64,000 bases of DNA from Prosopocoilus inquinatus (GCA_036172665.1 CM069876.1:43121001-43185000); one strand, 5' to 3'; counted from the stretch's first letter, positions 14,601 to 26,400 are shown. Notes: a model not told the origin generated them from the letters alone. A program made the numbers and translations.

Positions 14601-17600
14601 ATACTTAACTTTATTTGAATTCAAGTACAACTTTAAACCTTTGCGTTTACATACGACGTCAGCTACGCATATAAAATAAAACTCGATCACTCGGTATTAT
14701 TTATTGAGGTGTACACGTTTGTATTTGTAAATATTATAGTTGGGTGCACAAAATATATCACCACACCTTCGCACATGATCTTCGATTTTCCCCCGGAAAT
14801 ATTTTAAACCGGCACTGTATTCCGCTCACAATTCAAACTAAAACCAGATCACCACCAACAAAAAAAAAAAAAACGAAAAGAGAAAAAGAAGAAACGCATT
14901 CACTTTTAATTCATAGCCCCCAAAGCTCATTTTATGGCCTGGTTTCTCTCGCGTTCCGCCTTGAACTGAACCTCCTCGGAGCGCTTTGGACTTTTGATAA
15001 CGACCTGCTGGCGTTCGTTTTGGAGACTCTGATGTATGTGTATGTATATGTGTCTCGTCCCGGTCGCTTTCTAAAACAATTGTTTCGCCTTATGACTTTC
15101 TAAAAAACAAGCAAATAAAATTGTTTATGCTCCTGTCGGCGATAAAACCAGCCGGAGAAAATAAATCATGTTAGTCGACGTGCGTGACGACTACCTACAT
15201 AATCGTTATTGTTACCCGAGTTAGAATTACTTGCTTAGTTTCGAAAGAGATCGAAATCGGGGAAACACGTGAAATTTTCGTGAAATTATACTACCGTCCG
15301 GAATGTTTTAATGCTAAAGAAAAACTAGCTTTAAAAAATGATGCAGCAATTAAAAATGTTTATTAACAGTTGAACATATCATTATAACAGAAGTTTCAAT
15401 TTAAGGCAACTATTGACGCGAGCAATACATTTTGGTCGTCACTGATTGTCAAAGATTTGTATTTTATTTAAAATAAGTTGCTTGATGACTTAATTTTGGA
15501 TAATGGGAATAATTTCTTAAAAATGTCATCTATTTTCGATTCTTTTTCGTTAAAAGACATCATGTTTGTATGAAAATTTTAAAGACACTTTGATTGACAG
15601 TGACGACCAAAATTTAATGTTCGCGATTGTACCTAAGTCTTTTGAAAGGTAAATTTTACTGATGATTATTGCGTCAGAAAAAAAAAAAACGTGGAGATGA
15701 GAATCGATATCATCAATTACGGAAAAATATTTCAAAAATCTTATGGAACGTTTTATAATTCGGATCAAGGACGATTCGCCGTCGCCAATTTGCCGTTACC
15801 GATTCTCGTAAGTAGAATTCGCCGTCTGCAAACTCGCCGTCGCTAAATTAACCCTGAGAACATTTGCCGTCCGCAAATGAAGATTGAAATCTACACATAC
15901 GTATCCAAATAAAAATTTAAGTAAATGCAATTAAAAAAAAAACGAACAAGTTTATTAATGGAAAAAGATATAAATACAGTACAACCTATTTAATCCGAAC
16001 TAATAATTGCACTGTTTGATTCAGATTTTCGAAATGTTCGTATCATCGAACAGAAGACAGAAAATATAAATTTCAATGCAAACTGAACCCACAATCAATA
16101 AAACTTTTGCTTCCTAGGACAGCGGTACTGTAATGTAGCGGCCTTCATATGACCGCGAATGACGTCACGTAGCGTTGAGGAATGGCGGCAGTTAGCCTTG
16201 AAAAAATGACGTACATTGACATAACTAACCAAAAAGAAAACCAATGATTCGCAGTTATTTTACATGTTCCATAATAGTCCAACTTGATTTGACATGATTA
16301 ACATAATTTGGAAAACGAGGATTCACCAAAAAAAAAAAAAGGATTCCAAACGTTTTCTTACGTGACGGTGACATTTCTAGCAAATCACGTGTGTTTAATG
16401 CGATTAGATTTTTTATGTAAGGAATGGATATTTGGCTGCCCATTTCTGGAATCCTGTGCAGTTGCTCTCTTGATATACACCGAACTTTTTTTTAATAAAG
16501 CAGTTCAAACTACAAAAAAAAGTGTTCGTCTGGAGCTTTTCAAGCTTGGACGTCTCTCTCTCTCTCTGTCTCCCTCCATAATTTCCAAATTGATTAAGTT
16601 CTTCTATTTTAAACAATTACAAGAGTTCCTTTGAATTTTCTTATTTGAATATTTAAATTTTTTCTGTGACGTCATGCACCGCGTGTACCGATAGTACACA
16701 GAAACACAAAACAAAAGCTCTATATGCATAGGGGGTCTAATATATAATACGCAATTCATTCTTCGAATTTCGGATTTTTGCATTTAAACATAAGAAATGA
16801 ATCATGATTTCCATTTTGGATCCAAAGGAGGTTGATTTTGAAATGCCCCCGATAAATTTATTTCTTGCAATTTTGCATTTGCATGACCTTAGTGAACATA
16901 CTCTTATTGGGCCGGACACTTATTGTTAATCACCCTGTGTATTTGTATATTTTTTGAATTCTACTTGGTCATCTGAGTTCAACGACCTAACTACAATACT
17001 TACGGTTTAAATGCCGAAGATAATGATTTTAAAGAGATTACAGAGAGAGATTCAAAGAGAACAGTTTTAAAACAGACATTATTTTTCTACAGGGCTTCTT
17101 GATGTTTGTTTTAGCGTATTAAATGGCAAGAACCGTCATTAAACATAAAAAGTCGGAAAAAATTGAGTGACGTTTCTGACGACGTCGAAAAACCAAAAAG
17201 AAAGAAACAAAAATAAAAGAGAACTATAAAAAAAAGAGAAATAAAAAAGATGATGGCCGACAAAATGATAAACAAAAGAAGATCGTTTGGAAGGAACGAT
17301 ATTTTAAAGAAGAGGAGAAAACCAACAGTAATCGATTGTTATCAAAAAATAAGGAAAATTAAAAGAAAAACGAAGAGGAAAGGGAACAGTAAAAGGAGAA
17401 ATAAAAGATCGGTCTTAATAAAATGATAAATAAAAGATGATCGATTAAAAAAAAATAAAAGAAATACGTTTCGTTCTGAACAAACGGCATCCTAAAGAAA
17501 GAAAGTAGCAAATCAATAATAATGAATTGTTATGGAAAACAAGAGATTTTAAGAAAACGAAAGAAGACGGCCAGCGAAATAGAAAACGAAAAGTGGTTTT

Positions 17601-20600
17601 TAGAAAAGAGAGAGGAAAAAATAAAAGGCGGACCAGAAACAAGGACAAAAGATGACCGACGAGGAGAACGTAAGAGAAACAACAAATGTCGATCTAAAAC
17701 TCTATGCACGTTTTTCTTACAATTTTGTTTTCTTTCAACTTACTCGCAGAGTGTAATCAGCCTGTATAAAAACAAAATTCTTCGATTTGAATAAAAAATT
17801 GGAAGTTACAAACGTATTCATCTCATTTTTGTATCGCAACTGCGAATATAAAATCTACAAACGTGAGTCAATTCTGTTGTCCAAAAGTGAAAAAAAAAAA
17901 AATAATCGAGCTCTTTCTGTAACTACATTTCATTTTCACGACGTTCTCAATAAAATCCCCGCCTTTTAACTCTGCAATGAGCGTCATCTCTCGACCAGAA
18001 ACGAAAGTATCTTTGGTCTAGTTTTAAGTAAAATTATATCGTATTTATTTTTATAACAAATTATAATTTTCAAAGTAAAATCTAAAATCAAGCTGGGGTG
18101 AGATTAGGGGCGCGCATCTCTTGACAAAAAAGAAGGCTAGTCATTCCAAAAATTACAAACAACACAACACGATATTCACGTTGACGTCCTCACAAACAAT
18201 TTCTGGTTCTGCCTTTGCCTTTATTTTCTTCTGCCTTTGCCTTTATTTTAGAGAAATCGAAAGTTAAAACAAAATAAAAATTTTTGATTGGGAAATTGTC
18301 ATTGAAATTGGAAATGTTGAATCATTGAATGGGGAAAAATATTGTTTAGATGGTTGGCAACACTGTTCATAGAAATATCACAATATTAATCTTATTATTT
18401 TTATTTATTTTTTATTATTATCTTATTAATTGTAAGAGAAGTGGAACTCGATAAGAGCTTTAAAAATTAAGAGGCACTGCTAATGTAAATACCTTTCATG
18501 TACATTTGGCAACACTCGTAGAGACGAATTTAAATATCTTTCGTGTACGTTCGGCAATAATCGCCGCACATTTCCTTTTCACCTTACTGAACGAGGACGT
18601 CGTATCTTTGCTGCATTGCTGATTTAAATCGCCAAGGTTATCGGCATATTGTACGAGAAAGATCAAGCGTTCCAACCTGAATAATGCTCCTGTTTAGATT
18701 AACAATCTCTAGAAACATTTTCGCGGAAACATTCTTATTATAACTTATTATAATTATTTTATTAATATTTAATATAAATGCAACAAAGCAATGCAACAAA
18801 AATGGCCAAGATCATCGATGGCCAGATTGTGAGAAAGATCAAACGTTCCGCCCTGCGTGATACTTCTCTTTATATTAACAATCTCTAGAAACATTTTAAA
18901 ATAGAAATGTATTTTGTTTATTCTTTTCTTCTTCAATTTTCGGTTTTTGCTTGAATGTGTTATTTTTTAATCAAGTTTCTACTACTGAGATAATCACACC
19001 CTTGATACTGAAGATTTTCCAGATGTTGAAGGGCTGCAGTTTCACTCTAAATTTAACGAAAATTGCAATTTTTCTTTTCAAATCGAAAACTTACCTCCAA
19101 CAAGTTCAACTTTTTTATTCCTCATGAGGTGGTTGATTTTTATTTTATTCTAATTAATCGAATTATAATCTGATTTCAGTTTTCACTTCACTATAACGCC
19201 GAATGCATTTTTTATTTCCTCTCTCTCTCTCTCTCTCTTTCTATTTCTTTTGGTTTTGCTTCTTTTTCTGCATTCTTTATTCCAATCTTTTGAACTCTTC
19301 TAATATTTTGGCCAACCTTCTCAACTTTATTATTTCTTACGCAATCGGTGTAGTTTATTTATCTTTCTATCACCAGCCTTATCACTCTTCTTCTCGCTTC
19401 ATTCTCTTTTATACTTTTCCAAACTCCGAATGTATTTTTTGATTTCTTCTTTCCGGGAAATCATTTAGGTATTTGCTCCTTTTTTTCTCCGCTCTTTTTT
19501 ATTTCCTCTTTGTAGACATTCACTTAGATTTTTGCTTATTTTTTCTCGTTCTTCGTTGCCCATCACTCTTAAATGTTCCAATTCTTCGAACAACCATCCT
19601 CAACTTTTTTATTTCTGCATTTGATTACCGCTGCTTCATAGTTCACTTTTTGTTTTATGTCACTTTGACTGATTCTAAATAAATACATTTTATTACATTT
19701 TTTTAGCGCCTCATATAAATTTCGTACTTTCTTTGCTTTTCGGCAACATTTTTTGTGCTTCCTTTCACTTCTCCTATTCATTCAATTTGTTGATCCAATT
19801 TGGCTTAAAAGACCAAACTTTAGAAAGTGCTTAATGGCATCGATGATGCTTGAAACGTATATTTATGGCATCAACTTTAAATTACCGACAACAATAAAAC
19901 CGGTGTGAAAGCAAATTCTGAAACGTCCAAAAATTTCTGAGGAACGCAAAAGCCAAAAAGGAGCCCAGTAATTAATCAAGAATCAAGACATACGTAAATC
20001 ACGCATAATAAAGGTGACAGGTATTTGTAGCCGAGTCATCATCATCACCTCAATCTATTTTTATTAAATAGAAAAGTACGTGTAATTTATTAGTTGACTT
20101 CACACGAAATTGCTTGAGAAAGTGCCAGTTTTTTTTTTAATTTGGGAAGGTTTAGCGCTATTGTGTGTTATAGGGCGTTTCAAAATAATTGAAAGTCTTA
20201 AATATGTTATAATCCGCAATAATCTTAACAACTTTACAGTCTCTGCTCACATATTTAAAAAAAAATCCAACTCATTGTTTTTTATTTATTTTATTTTATT
20301 ACGAGTTCGATTCTTCAAAAAAAAAATTAACTAAAATATTTCGTGCGCACACATTAAATAGTATTCTGTTTACATAATCTAAATAAAACAAGGAAAATTA
20401 ACCTTTATGGCGACTGACAATTTTTTTTTCAAACTTTTAAAATACCCATTCTAAAGTTATTAAGATTATAAGGGGTTAACAATCGCAATCTGTTTTTTAG
20501 TGTCATTTATTTTACGACTTTCAATTATATTGAAACGCACTATACATACTTTCATACCTATATGATTTTTTTTTACCAATACGGATGGATTAGTTAAACA

Positions 20601-21118
20601 CCGATTACGTCATCTTCCTTTTTCATTCTCAATTTCGTTTTTCTAAGTAGCACATTGCTTTCATATTTTATAAAAAATAATGAGACAAGTTGCTTTGTTT
20701 TATTATTTTTTAACCGCATTCCAATGAATAGAGTAAAATTAAATTAATCAAAGCCGATTAAAATGAAGATTAAATTATACCGGTCGTTGTTGTAAAGTGA
20801 GGACATAGGCAGTAAATAAATACAAAGTAGTGTGTAGGAATTTGATTTTGATTCAACAACCGGTATGAACGTATTCTATACACAAACTTTTCTATTTTTG
20901 TTTTCTAGGAATATGCGTCGAAATATTCGTTCGGATACAGGGTCCGCGATTACCACTCAGGCACGGATTACGGCCACGAAGAAGCCAAAGAGGGCAAGGT
21001 GGTCAAGGGCCGCTACAACGTCCTGCTTCCCGACGGTAGGATCCAAGACGTCGAATACTGGGCCGATCCTTCGGGATACCACGCAAAGGTCACCTACACC
21101 AACGTGGCTCACCATTAA
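2671..21118 (+). CDS. Secreted cuticular protein with RR chitin-binding domain (long-intron isoform)
   Basis: Coding exons 2671-2688, 7262-7972, 8044-8805 and 20909-21118 join in phase 0 to give 566 aa. Residues 1-19 form a signal peptide (MQLKYV plus VPALCFIMGFTCA), with cleavage before NEPAK. Residues about 20-240 are charged and low in complexity. Residues about 260-375 are an Ala/Gln/Leu heptad-like stretch (ALAQAQ, ALAKIQ). The last exon encodes a Rebers-Riddiford domain (PF00379 type) with KYSFGYRV, GRYNVLLPDGR and EYWADPSGY, closest in style to RR-2 and resilin domains, which bind chitin in the cuticle. All introns are GT-AG. The gene is convergent with the Ig gene downstream. I infer a structural exocuticle or elastic-cuticle protein. 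The domain call is secure; the exact CPR orthologue is not. Confidence 0.9.
3475..4945. repeat. Tandem array carrying GTCACGTGAC palindromes
   Basis: Four to five degenerate units share tggtagagtggtcggaat, atgagaaggac, a cttatctgcttgtattgct block, an E-box palindrome, ccttctcaaattgc and agctctaaatggagagagtg. The perfect 10-bp palindrome GTCACGTGAC is at 3551, 4393, 4683 and 4885. One unit (about 4510-4600) is internally deleted. Confidence 0.85.
3861..5070 (+). promoter_or_regulatory. Three TCAAGGTCA (FTZ-F1/NR5A-type) sites
   Basis: Exact TCAAGGTCA lies at 3861-3869, 4006-4014 and 5062-5070, each in a repeated context (caagttcaaggtcag). FTZ-F1 is a known activator of some insect cuticle genes and binds YCAAGGYCR. 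Binding here is inference. Confidence 0.45.
5593..5745. repeat. 76-bp direct duplication
   Basis: Two copies of ggccgtgg...cagttggcat, each followed by aagtgagta or gagtgagta and ctttttaatttgaggtt, start at 5595 and 5671. The left flank (ttataattggagcaggc) resembles the terminal repeat of the element at 10039-10351. Confidence 0.75.
6741..6829. mobile_element. MITE-like element, TACCGGT family, copy 1
   Basis: The left end is tataccggtcgtcgttgtaa. The right end ttgattcaatcactggta is roughly its inverted complement. Related copies are at 14318-14516 and 20776-20866, and a partial one starts at 36483. Confidence 0.7.
7262..7972 (+). CDS. Cuticle gene exon 2
   Basis: The exon is preceded by the acceptor tttttcaag and followed by the donor gtacta. 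It encodes 237 residues in phase 0: the end of the signal peptide, then a hydrophilic region rich in Arg, Lys, Gln, Asn and Pro. An in-frame ATG at 7229 lies in the intron and is probably not the start, because the exon-1 splice gives a better signal peptide. Confidence 0.85.
8044..8805 (+). CDS. Cuticle gene exon 3 (Ala/Gln heptad region)
   Basis: The exon starts after the acceptor ttgtag and ends at the strong donor gtaagt (8806). It encodes 254 residues dominated by ALAQAQ-type repeats, then a Gln/Pro/Glu-rich stretch. The reading frame stays open past the donor to 9456, which defines an alternative 3' end (see next entry). Confidence 0.85.
8806..9456 (+). CDS. Alternative C-terminal coding extension of the cuticle gene (no RR domain)
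   Basis: If the donor at 8806 is not used, the frame continues for 216 residues and stops at TGA 9454-9456, giving a 713-aa isoform. The extension looks coding: it is GC-richer than the surrounding intron, has acidic Asp/Tyr runs (DYDDY), HHHQ, GHGHGH and a basic tail (RKPYRRRRRPKHKRGK), and long shadow ORFs on the other strand. A polyadenylation signal AATAAA sits at 9742-9747. The alternative is a chance open frame in a retained intron, but 651 nt without a stop in AT-rich DNA argues against that. Confidence 0.7.
   Translation, partial: VSKSKNDECIRPKRAITFNNDSDYDDTTLTPSDYDDYVTETDPPLPLPEKLVSIKVSDGKLDLYNDDQHLLSVISENHTSSHPILDDQSVAIDRRYLVSPPKKKYPYVERKPVEVWGSDHHHQLDLNDGGRKLVLKDLGKHEKVIVINNSNDNHNYGANVKVQGGSSGHGHGHKRKPYRRRRRPKHKRGKLPYIHKKIRVALHKLGHIIVKHDFDE
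10039..10351. mobile_element. MITE-like element with 23-bp terminal inverted repeats
   Basis: The left end tataattagaggaggctgtg and the right end cacagcctgctctaattata are inverted complements with one mismatch. There is no coding capacity between them. Confidence 0.8.
14318..14516. mobile_element. MITE-like element, TACCGGT family, copy 2
   Basis: The left end tataccggttgttgaatg and the right end gacaacgaccggtgta are inverted repeats of the same family as 6741-6829. About 200 bp, non-coding. Confidence 0.75.
15768..15885. repeat. Short minisatellite of TTCGCCGTC units
   Basis: gattcgccgtcgccaatt, ttgccgttaccgatt, aattcgccgtctgcaaact, cgccgtcgctaaatt and ttgccgtccgcaaatg are degenerate copies in a GC-richer island inside AT-rich intron. 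Confidence 0.6.
16904..16940 (-). repeat. ACAGGGTGA element end, family member 3
   Basis: gggccggacacttattgtta continues with atcaccctgtgt, in the long cuticle intron. It has the same orientation as 30437-30471 and shares inner sequence (gcatgaccttagt) with 27336. Confidence 0.65.
17150..17700. repeat. Purine-rich degenerate repeat
   Basis: The plus strand is almost only A and G, with recurring aaaagatgatcga, gacaaaatgataaa and aacaaaagaagatcg blocks. The minus-strand ORFs across it are low-complexity artefacts. Confidence 0.65.
18626..18896. repeat. Diverged ~175-bp tandem duplication
   Basis: gccaaggttatcggc, gagaaagatcaagcgttcc and aacaatctctagaaacattt (to 18726) recur as gccaagatcatcgatgg, gagaaagatcaaacgttcc and the same aacaatctctagaaacattt block (to 18896). 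Confidence 0.7.
20776..20866. mobile_element. MITE-like element, TACCGGT family, copy 3
   Basis: The left end tataccggtcgttgttgtaa and the right end gattcaacaaccggtat are inverted repeats. It ends 42 bp upstream of the RR exon, so it lies where a branch point could be. Confidence 0.8.
20909..21118 (+). CDS. Cuticle gene last exon: Rebers-Riddiford chitin-binding domain
   Basis: The acceptor is tttttgttttctag. The 70 codons including TAA encode EYASKYSFGYRV, then a Gly/His/Glu-rich stretch, GRYNVLLPDGR, and EYWADPSGYHAKVTY before the stop. The aromatic residues and the G-Y, PDGR and AD-x-x-GY spacing match the RR consensus. An inverted-repeat element ends 42 bp before this exon. Confidence 0.92.
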   Translation, partial: EYASKYSFGYRVRDYHSGTDYGHEEAKEGKVVKGRYNVLLPDGRIQDVEYWADPSGYHAKVTYTNVAHH

Positions 21119-22118
21119 CCCCTCCACCCCCCTTCAATGAAACCTCACCGTTCCCAAAAACTCACTCTCTTTCTCCCTCTCAATACCAAATAATGTCGTG
21201 CAATATTAGGTTTAGGTAAGCGATTGTAATAGCTAAAGCGCGGAGTCAAAAATCCTTGCTTTAATGATAGTATTACGGGCGCGTGCAATAAGAAGAAAAC
21301 TAATTTAAGTACCTTGTTAATTAATTAATTATTTATGATTAAAAAAAATGTTTGTGTTAACTGTTATTAAATATTTTTTTATCGACGTCATCAGTTTTTT
21401 TCTTTTATGCGGCTTGCGTTACTTGCAACTGAGCGTCAGTAATGTACAGGGGTCGTCAAATAGAAAAACAAAGCAGTTTTCCGATCGACCCTGGTAGAAA
21501 AACGGTTTAATTTTTTTGGAGGGGGGCTAAAAAACGTGATTGCTTTTAGTTGCATTGAAAAAAATTTCGGTAATAAAGTTTGTGGTGGCCTTGCAAATTG
21601 AAGAACGTCAGATATGGTGGAGGGGGAGGCAAGGGGGGGCTAAAAAGAGCCGTGACGCTTTCTTCATGATGATTTTGAGGAAGCTTTCTTTAACTGATGA
21701 TGATGGTAGTAAGTCTGGAGGATTGACTGAGATTTTCTTTTTTCGAAGAGTTTCCAAGTCATAAAAGATGATCGTCCTGAGAAATACTTTTTGCTGTGCT
21801 TATACAATGATGACAGGACTTAACAGACACTCCTCGTATCACCCTGTATAAACAAGAAAAAACCAACTACGTAGTATAAATTAAAATATATATTTGGAAA
21901 TAACGGACTAGATTTAACAAAAACACTTATCGCCTAAACAATTTCACAAAATTAAAAATAATAATAACGAGTATGTTTCCTATGTACAAACGTAGACGTA
22001 GAAGTACACTTTGGTTCGGTTGAGTACGCATTTGGTATTAAAAATCTCTTCTGCCCCCCCGCTTAAATAATACATGTATGTACACTTTACAACAATTTGT
22101 GTTAAAGGACAGAACGCG
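21119..22118. other. Convergent intergenic region (3' UTRs of cuticle and Ig genes)
   Basis: About 1 kb between two stop codons on opposite strands. A possible plus-strand signal ATTAAA is at 21366. No coding exon is supported. A caccctgtata element-end motif is at 21841. Confidence 0.6.
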
Positions 22119-23401
22119 TCAGAGTAGAATTAGCGTCGCCAGTAACGCGAAGAACGTCAGTGTGAAGGTCGGATTCCGGAGGACACTGTACGCAGAACTT
22201 TCTAAAAAAATAGAAAAAAGAACAGAAATTAATAATTGGTTCGCTCATGTAACTATAGTTATTTCTAGAGGTTTCAACAAGAACATCTAAGTTTAATTTT
22301 GTAACTTTTTCAATCATGCTCGTTTGAATAGGGGGAGGGGGACGCAAAACAATCATACCTAATTATTTCGACTGTACTAATAAGTAAGACAAGGTGGAAG
22401 AAAGTTAGTCACGGATGGATGAACAACATTTAGGTGGTATTTAGTCACGTGACGGTAAGAATCGATAAAACACAAAAGAGTACCTGAAATTGTAGTGGAA
22501 CTATCATAGTCAAAGTCAGTTTCAAGTTCTGGTAATGGCTCACCGCCTAAAGCAAAATTAAAAAGAGCTAATTGGCACAGTGTTAGCCGCCATAAATAAA
22601 AGAAAAAAAGTGAACTTGCTGAAGAAGTGAAATACGTGTGCCGTGTGCCTATTTACAATATTATTTAATATTATCTTTTTTTAAACTAAAGTGTGACGTC
22701 TACTTACATTGCCCAAAGCTCAATAATACCTAATAATCAGGGAAAAGAAATCGGCCCACTTATTCCAAAAGCAGTACGAAAATGTATTATTCGGACTGAA
22801 CCAGTAATTTCTGTGAATTGCGAACACCCCTTCCCCTCCTACTCAGCAGCAATTTTGATGGATCAGAGCCGCAGAAAAAGTGAGTACTACATTCGGCGTA
22901 AAAAGTGTTCAATACTGAGTGGGCCAAATTCTTTTCCCTGCTAATAGTAAATTGTTGTCTTATAATTGCTGTGCATGTGTTACTTTCCTTTTTTTTTTTT
23001 TAATTGCGACTGTAGTTCATAATTACCTGGATAGTAGTTCACAGTGAGCGTTCTATTGTAGTTCGTGTCCGGAATTTTCAGTTCACAAACGAACTGCGTT
23101 TCTTCTTGCACGTCCGACTTCAGGAATTCGAAGCTGGTCTTGACACTGTAGAGATCCCTTTCCCGGTACACCTCGTAGTCATCGTCGTATTCCTCTTCAT
23201 TTAACCCGGTCACGTTACTGAAATGGTTAAAAACAACGCTCATTTCCATCCAGAAAAAGGAGCCGAATCGAAAATGACTTTACCTTTCTGGGGCGGATAT
23301 GGTAATGATGGGCTTGGGAGATATTCCACTTGCTATGCATACCAGGACGACGGTGTCGTTCTTATCGTCCATGAGGATGAAGTCGAATTCTTTGGCAGGT
23401 T
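22119..23401 (-). CDS. Ig gene exons 3-6: second Ig domain, acidic stalk and GPI signal
   Basis: Exons 23284-23401 and 23027-23217 encode the second Ig domain split by a phase-2 intron. Exon 22484-22546 encodes an acidic stalk (PELETDFDYDSS). Exon 22119-22201 encodes ESSAYSVLRNPTFTLTFF followed by a hydrophobic tail, and stops at TGA 22121-22119. The last two exons are absent from simple ORF lists; I place them from clean acceptors (tttgctttag, tttttttag) and matching phase. Confidence 0.78.
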
Positions 23402-26400
23402 CTGGAATCGAACATACCATTACAAAAAAAACATTTTTTTAGTACATTCAAAACACTTGATTGATTGAATTTGCAATAGGTATTTGATTCCCTTGTTGTA
23501 CATTTTTAAACTGCTGTGCGATCTAAGATGACACTTCTTCAATTATTAAAGCTTAATTTGCAAGCGTGATCAAAATCTTAAATTGATTTCCTATTGAAAT
23601 CATTTTTACTAATTTGGTAAACATGTTCACGGCACACATTTTGTTATTATCAGCGAAAAGAATTCGGGCCACTTGTTCCGCGAACAATACGAAAATTTAG
23701 TACTCGGACTGTATTAGCCCCGCTCACAATAATCTCCAATGAAGTGAGAACGCACTCCTTCCCCTCCCACTTACTAATAATCCAAGGTGGTGAGAACAAA
23801 TAGTACATTAGGCGTCAAAATTGTCCAACACTAAGTGGCCTGAATTCTTTTCCCTGGTTATTATTGTAATAGTGTTGCATGTAGTGTTATTTGGACCCCA
23901 CGTAGGGCGCCAAATTTATATTGTACTGTACTCTTTGGGCCTCACATTGGGCCGATCAATTTAGGTGAGTCAGAAGGCAAAGCATTGCGCTTAATATTTT
24001 CAAAGATTTTTTTTTATGTTTTTTGTTCTCTTTTCCTGATATTGTGTAGCTTTTGTTCGTTTTGAACATCCGTATCTCTAAACTGATACCTCTTCAGTTG
24101 TTTCGGAATCGACAATAGTCGCGTTCCATTTACAAGGAAACTGAGCTTACGCCAGTTGAGGTAAGTGGCTCAGTTCACATCAAAAGTAAAACAAAATTTG
24201 TCTAACTGGAACAACTAAGCGGGGAAAACTGAGGAAGTTCTTACGTGTAAGAGATGTCAAAATTTTAAAGACAACGGTTGAAAATTATACAAAAGTATTT
24301 TAAAGAAATGTGAAACGAGTTTCTTTTAAGTAAATGGAATATCTTCTTCACGAAAAAAAAAGCCTTTTAGCACCAAATATTTTGTTGAGTAACGAATGAT
24401 CAGTGTCCCCCATTATTGAAAGATGAGCACTCATTATCGATGAAGGTTTAGCGGTTCCTTCAGATCGGTGAGGGGGGAAGAAACATCCTCACTTTTGCTT
24501 CCTCCTTTTGAAGTAAAAGGAATGCGTAAGTTGAGTGACGGAGGGGAAGTAAGGTAAGATTATTTGAGAATCGGTGCAAGAGCTCTCGATTATTCCCTGA
24601 GGAATATTTTTCATGACCAGCATTGCGAAAATATTAATAGTAGAGTGCGAACTATTAATTAATTAATTAATTCACAGAACGATCTGCTGCATTTTGTATA
24701 TTTTCCATTCAAATAAACTCCTTCTATTATTAGTTTTTATATTTGTTTAATCGATTTTAGGTTTGGCCAAGTCTTTTGTGCTAGCGACATACGGAATTGG
24801 TGAAAGTCTAATCGAACATTCGGAATAATGCACGCGACAGGGAACACACTATTAAAATAACAAAGAAATCCGACTAGTCACACCCACGTGTGCGGAGATT
24901 GGTTGGCGGATGCCCCGCGGGGCGCCCCGCCAAGGCGAACGCTTACGACACGAATTGAAAAAGCGTCTGCGTTTAAAATCCAATTGGCCAACACTGTATA
25001 CCGTTCAAAATAAGCTTCAAACTTCTCTTATTATTGTTATTACAGCCTCAAATTACAGTCGTTTTTAATATATTAGGGATATATGGCAGCTTCCTTTCTT
25101 TATTTCCTTGACCCTTAAAAGGAAATAAATAAACGCAATTAGAGATTAGCAAATGTTTATAATTGAAAACCATTTCGAAGACGGTCGTGAAAATGTCGAT
25201 TGAAAATAATAAGAGAATTGCGTGGCCTGGTATAACTAGCGTTGAAAAAATTGAGAAAATGAGGATTGATTCCTCAACGATGGTTCATGCTGGACATGAA
25301 ATGAATTTCAATAAAAAAACAGAACTGTAAAGAATTCTGAGGAAGCATGCATTTCATAAAGTCGATTTAAAATTATTTGAATGTAGCTTATGAGGTATCA
25401 GGTTATAAAACACGTTATGTATGGTTTTAAGATCCTATCATCAAGGGTATTCCCTTAAAGAGTCTTTTCTAAGTACGTTCCACAACTTCATGGTGTAATT
25501 CCTTGCGATATTTTAATAAAAAGCGTTCATAGAAACATTTGTGGGAGACGCTTATGTATTTTTTTTTCGAACGCTCCTAAAAATCCAAACAAAAAATGCC
25601 TCTTGCATTTTTTACCTAATTCTATACATAACCTATAAATAATAATGTAATCCTCGAGGATAGAAATAGAATAAACAGTGAAACATTCTCGTTTTGTTTT
25701 CTTTTTAATTTCAAGCGCATTCTTTCGTTACCTAACCTAAAAATCGGTGTTATAATTATGTAAGATGCAACGCTATTGAGTCGGTTGACCAATAGATGGC
25801 GCCACTCGATTGAACATAAAATTTATTAGCGTGCAGTTGTAACAATATACTGATAAACAAAAGAAGGTTGACAAATTGTTTTTTTTCTTTCAGCGAAATA
25901 GCAACACAAAACAAAAGAAAATTGTAGTGTGCCAGCGGTACTTAAACCACTTAAATTAATTCTACAAAAAGGAGCAAAACACTCGAATTTAAATTAAAAA
26001 AAAAAAGAAAACGGAGTAAGTGGTGAGCGTTGGTTGCACGAATAGACAAATGAAAGGTCGGAGATTCCTGTGGCGGAGGAAAAGAAAAACAGAAGAACAG
26101 TCAAATAAAAAACGGATGAGTTTGATCGATAAACAAAAACAAATGAAAAAAATAACATTAGAAAATGAAACGAAAGCAAACTGAAAAAAAATAACGGAAA
26201 GTTAATTAGAAGAAAGGAATGAAACATAATGACGAAAGAAGAAAGATGTTTTGACGATAAAACAAAAAGTTACATAAAAAAAAACAACGAAATGCGAAGG
26301 ACATTTTGGACCAAAAAAATAATAAAAAAAAAACAAATGAACAAATAAAAATCGATGGCACTAATTGACGACAAAAAAGTGAAAACAAAACATTAATTCT

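Larger units (their letters stand above)
9457..20908 (+). other. Cuticle gene long intron (RR isoform), no further exons seen
   Basis: This is about 11.5 kb of AT-rich DNA. It holds the inverted-repeat elements at 10039-10351, 14318-14516 and 20776-20866, the minisatellite near 15770, purine-rich DNA at 17150-17700 and a tandem duplication at 18626-18896. None of the ORFs here has a convincing coding pattern. Confidence 0.65.
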
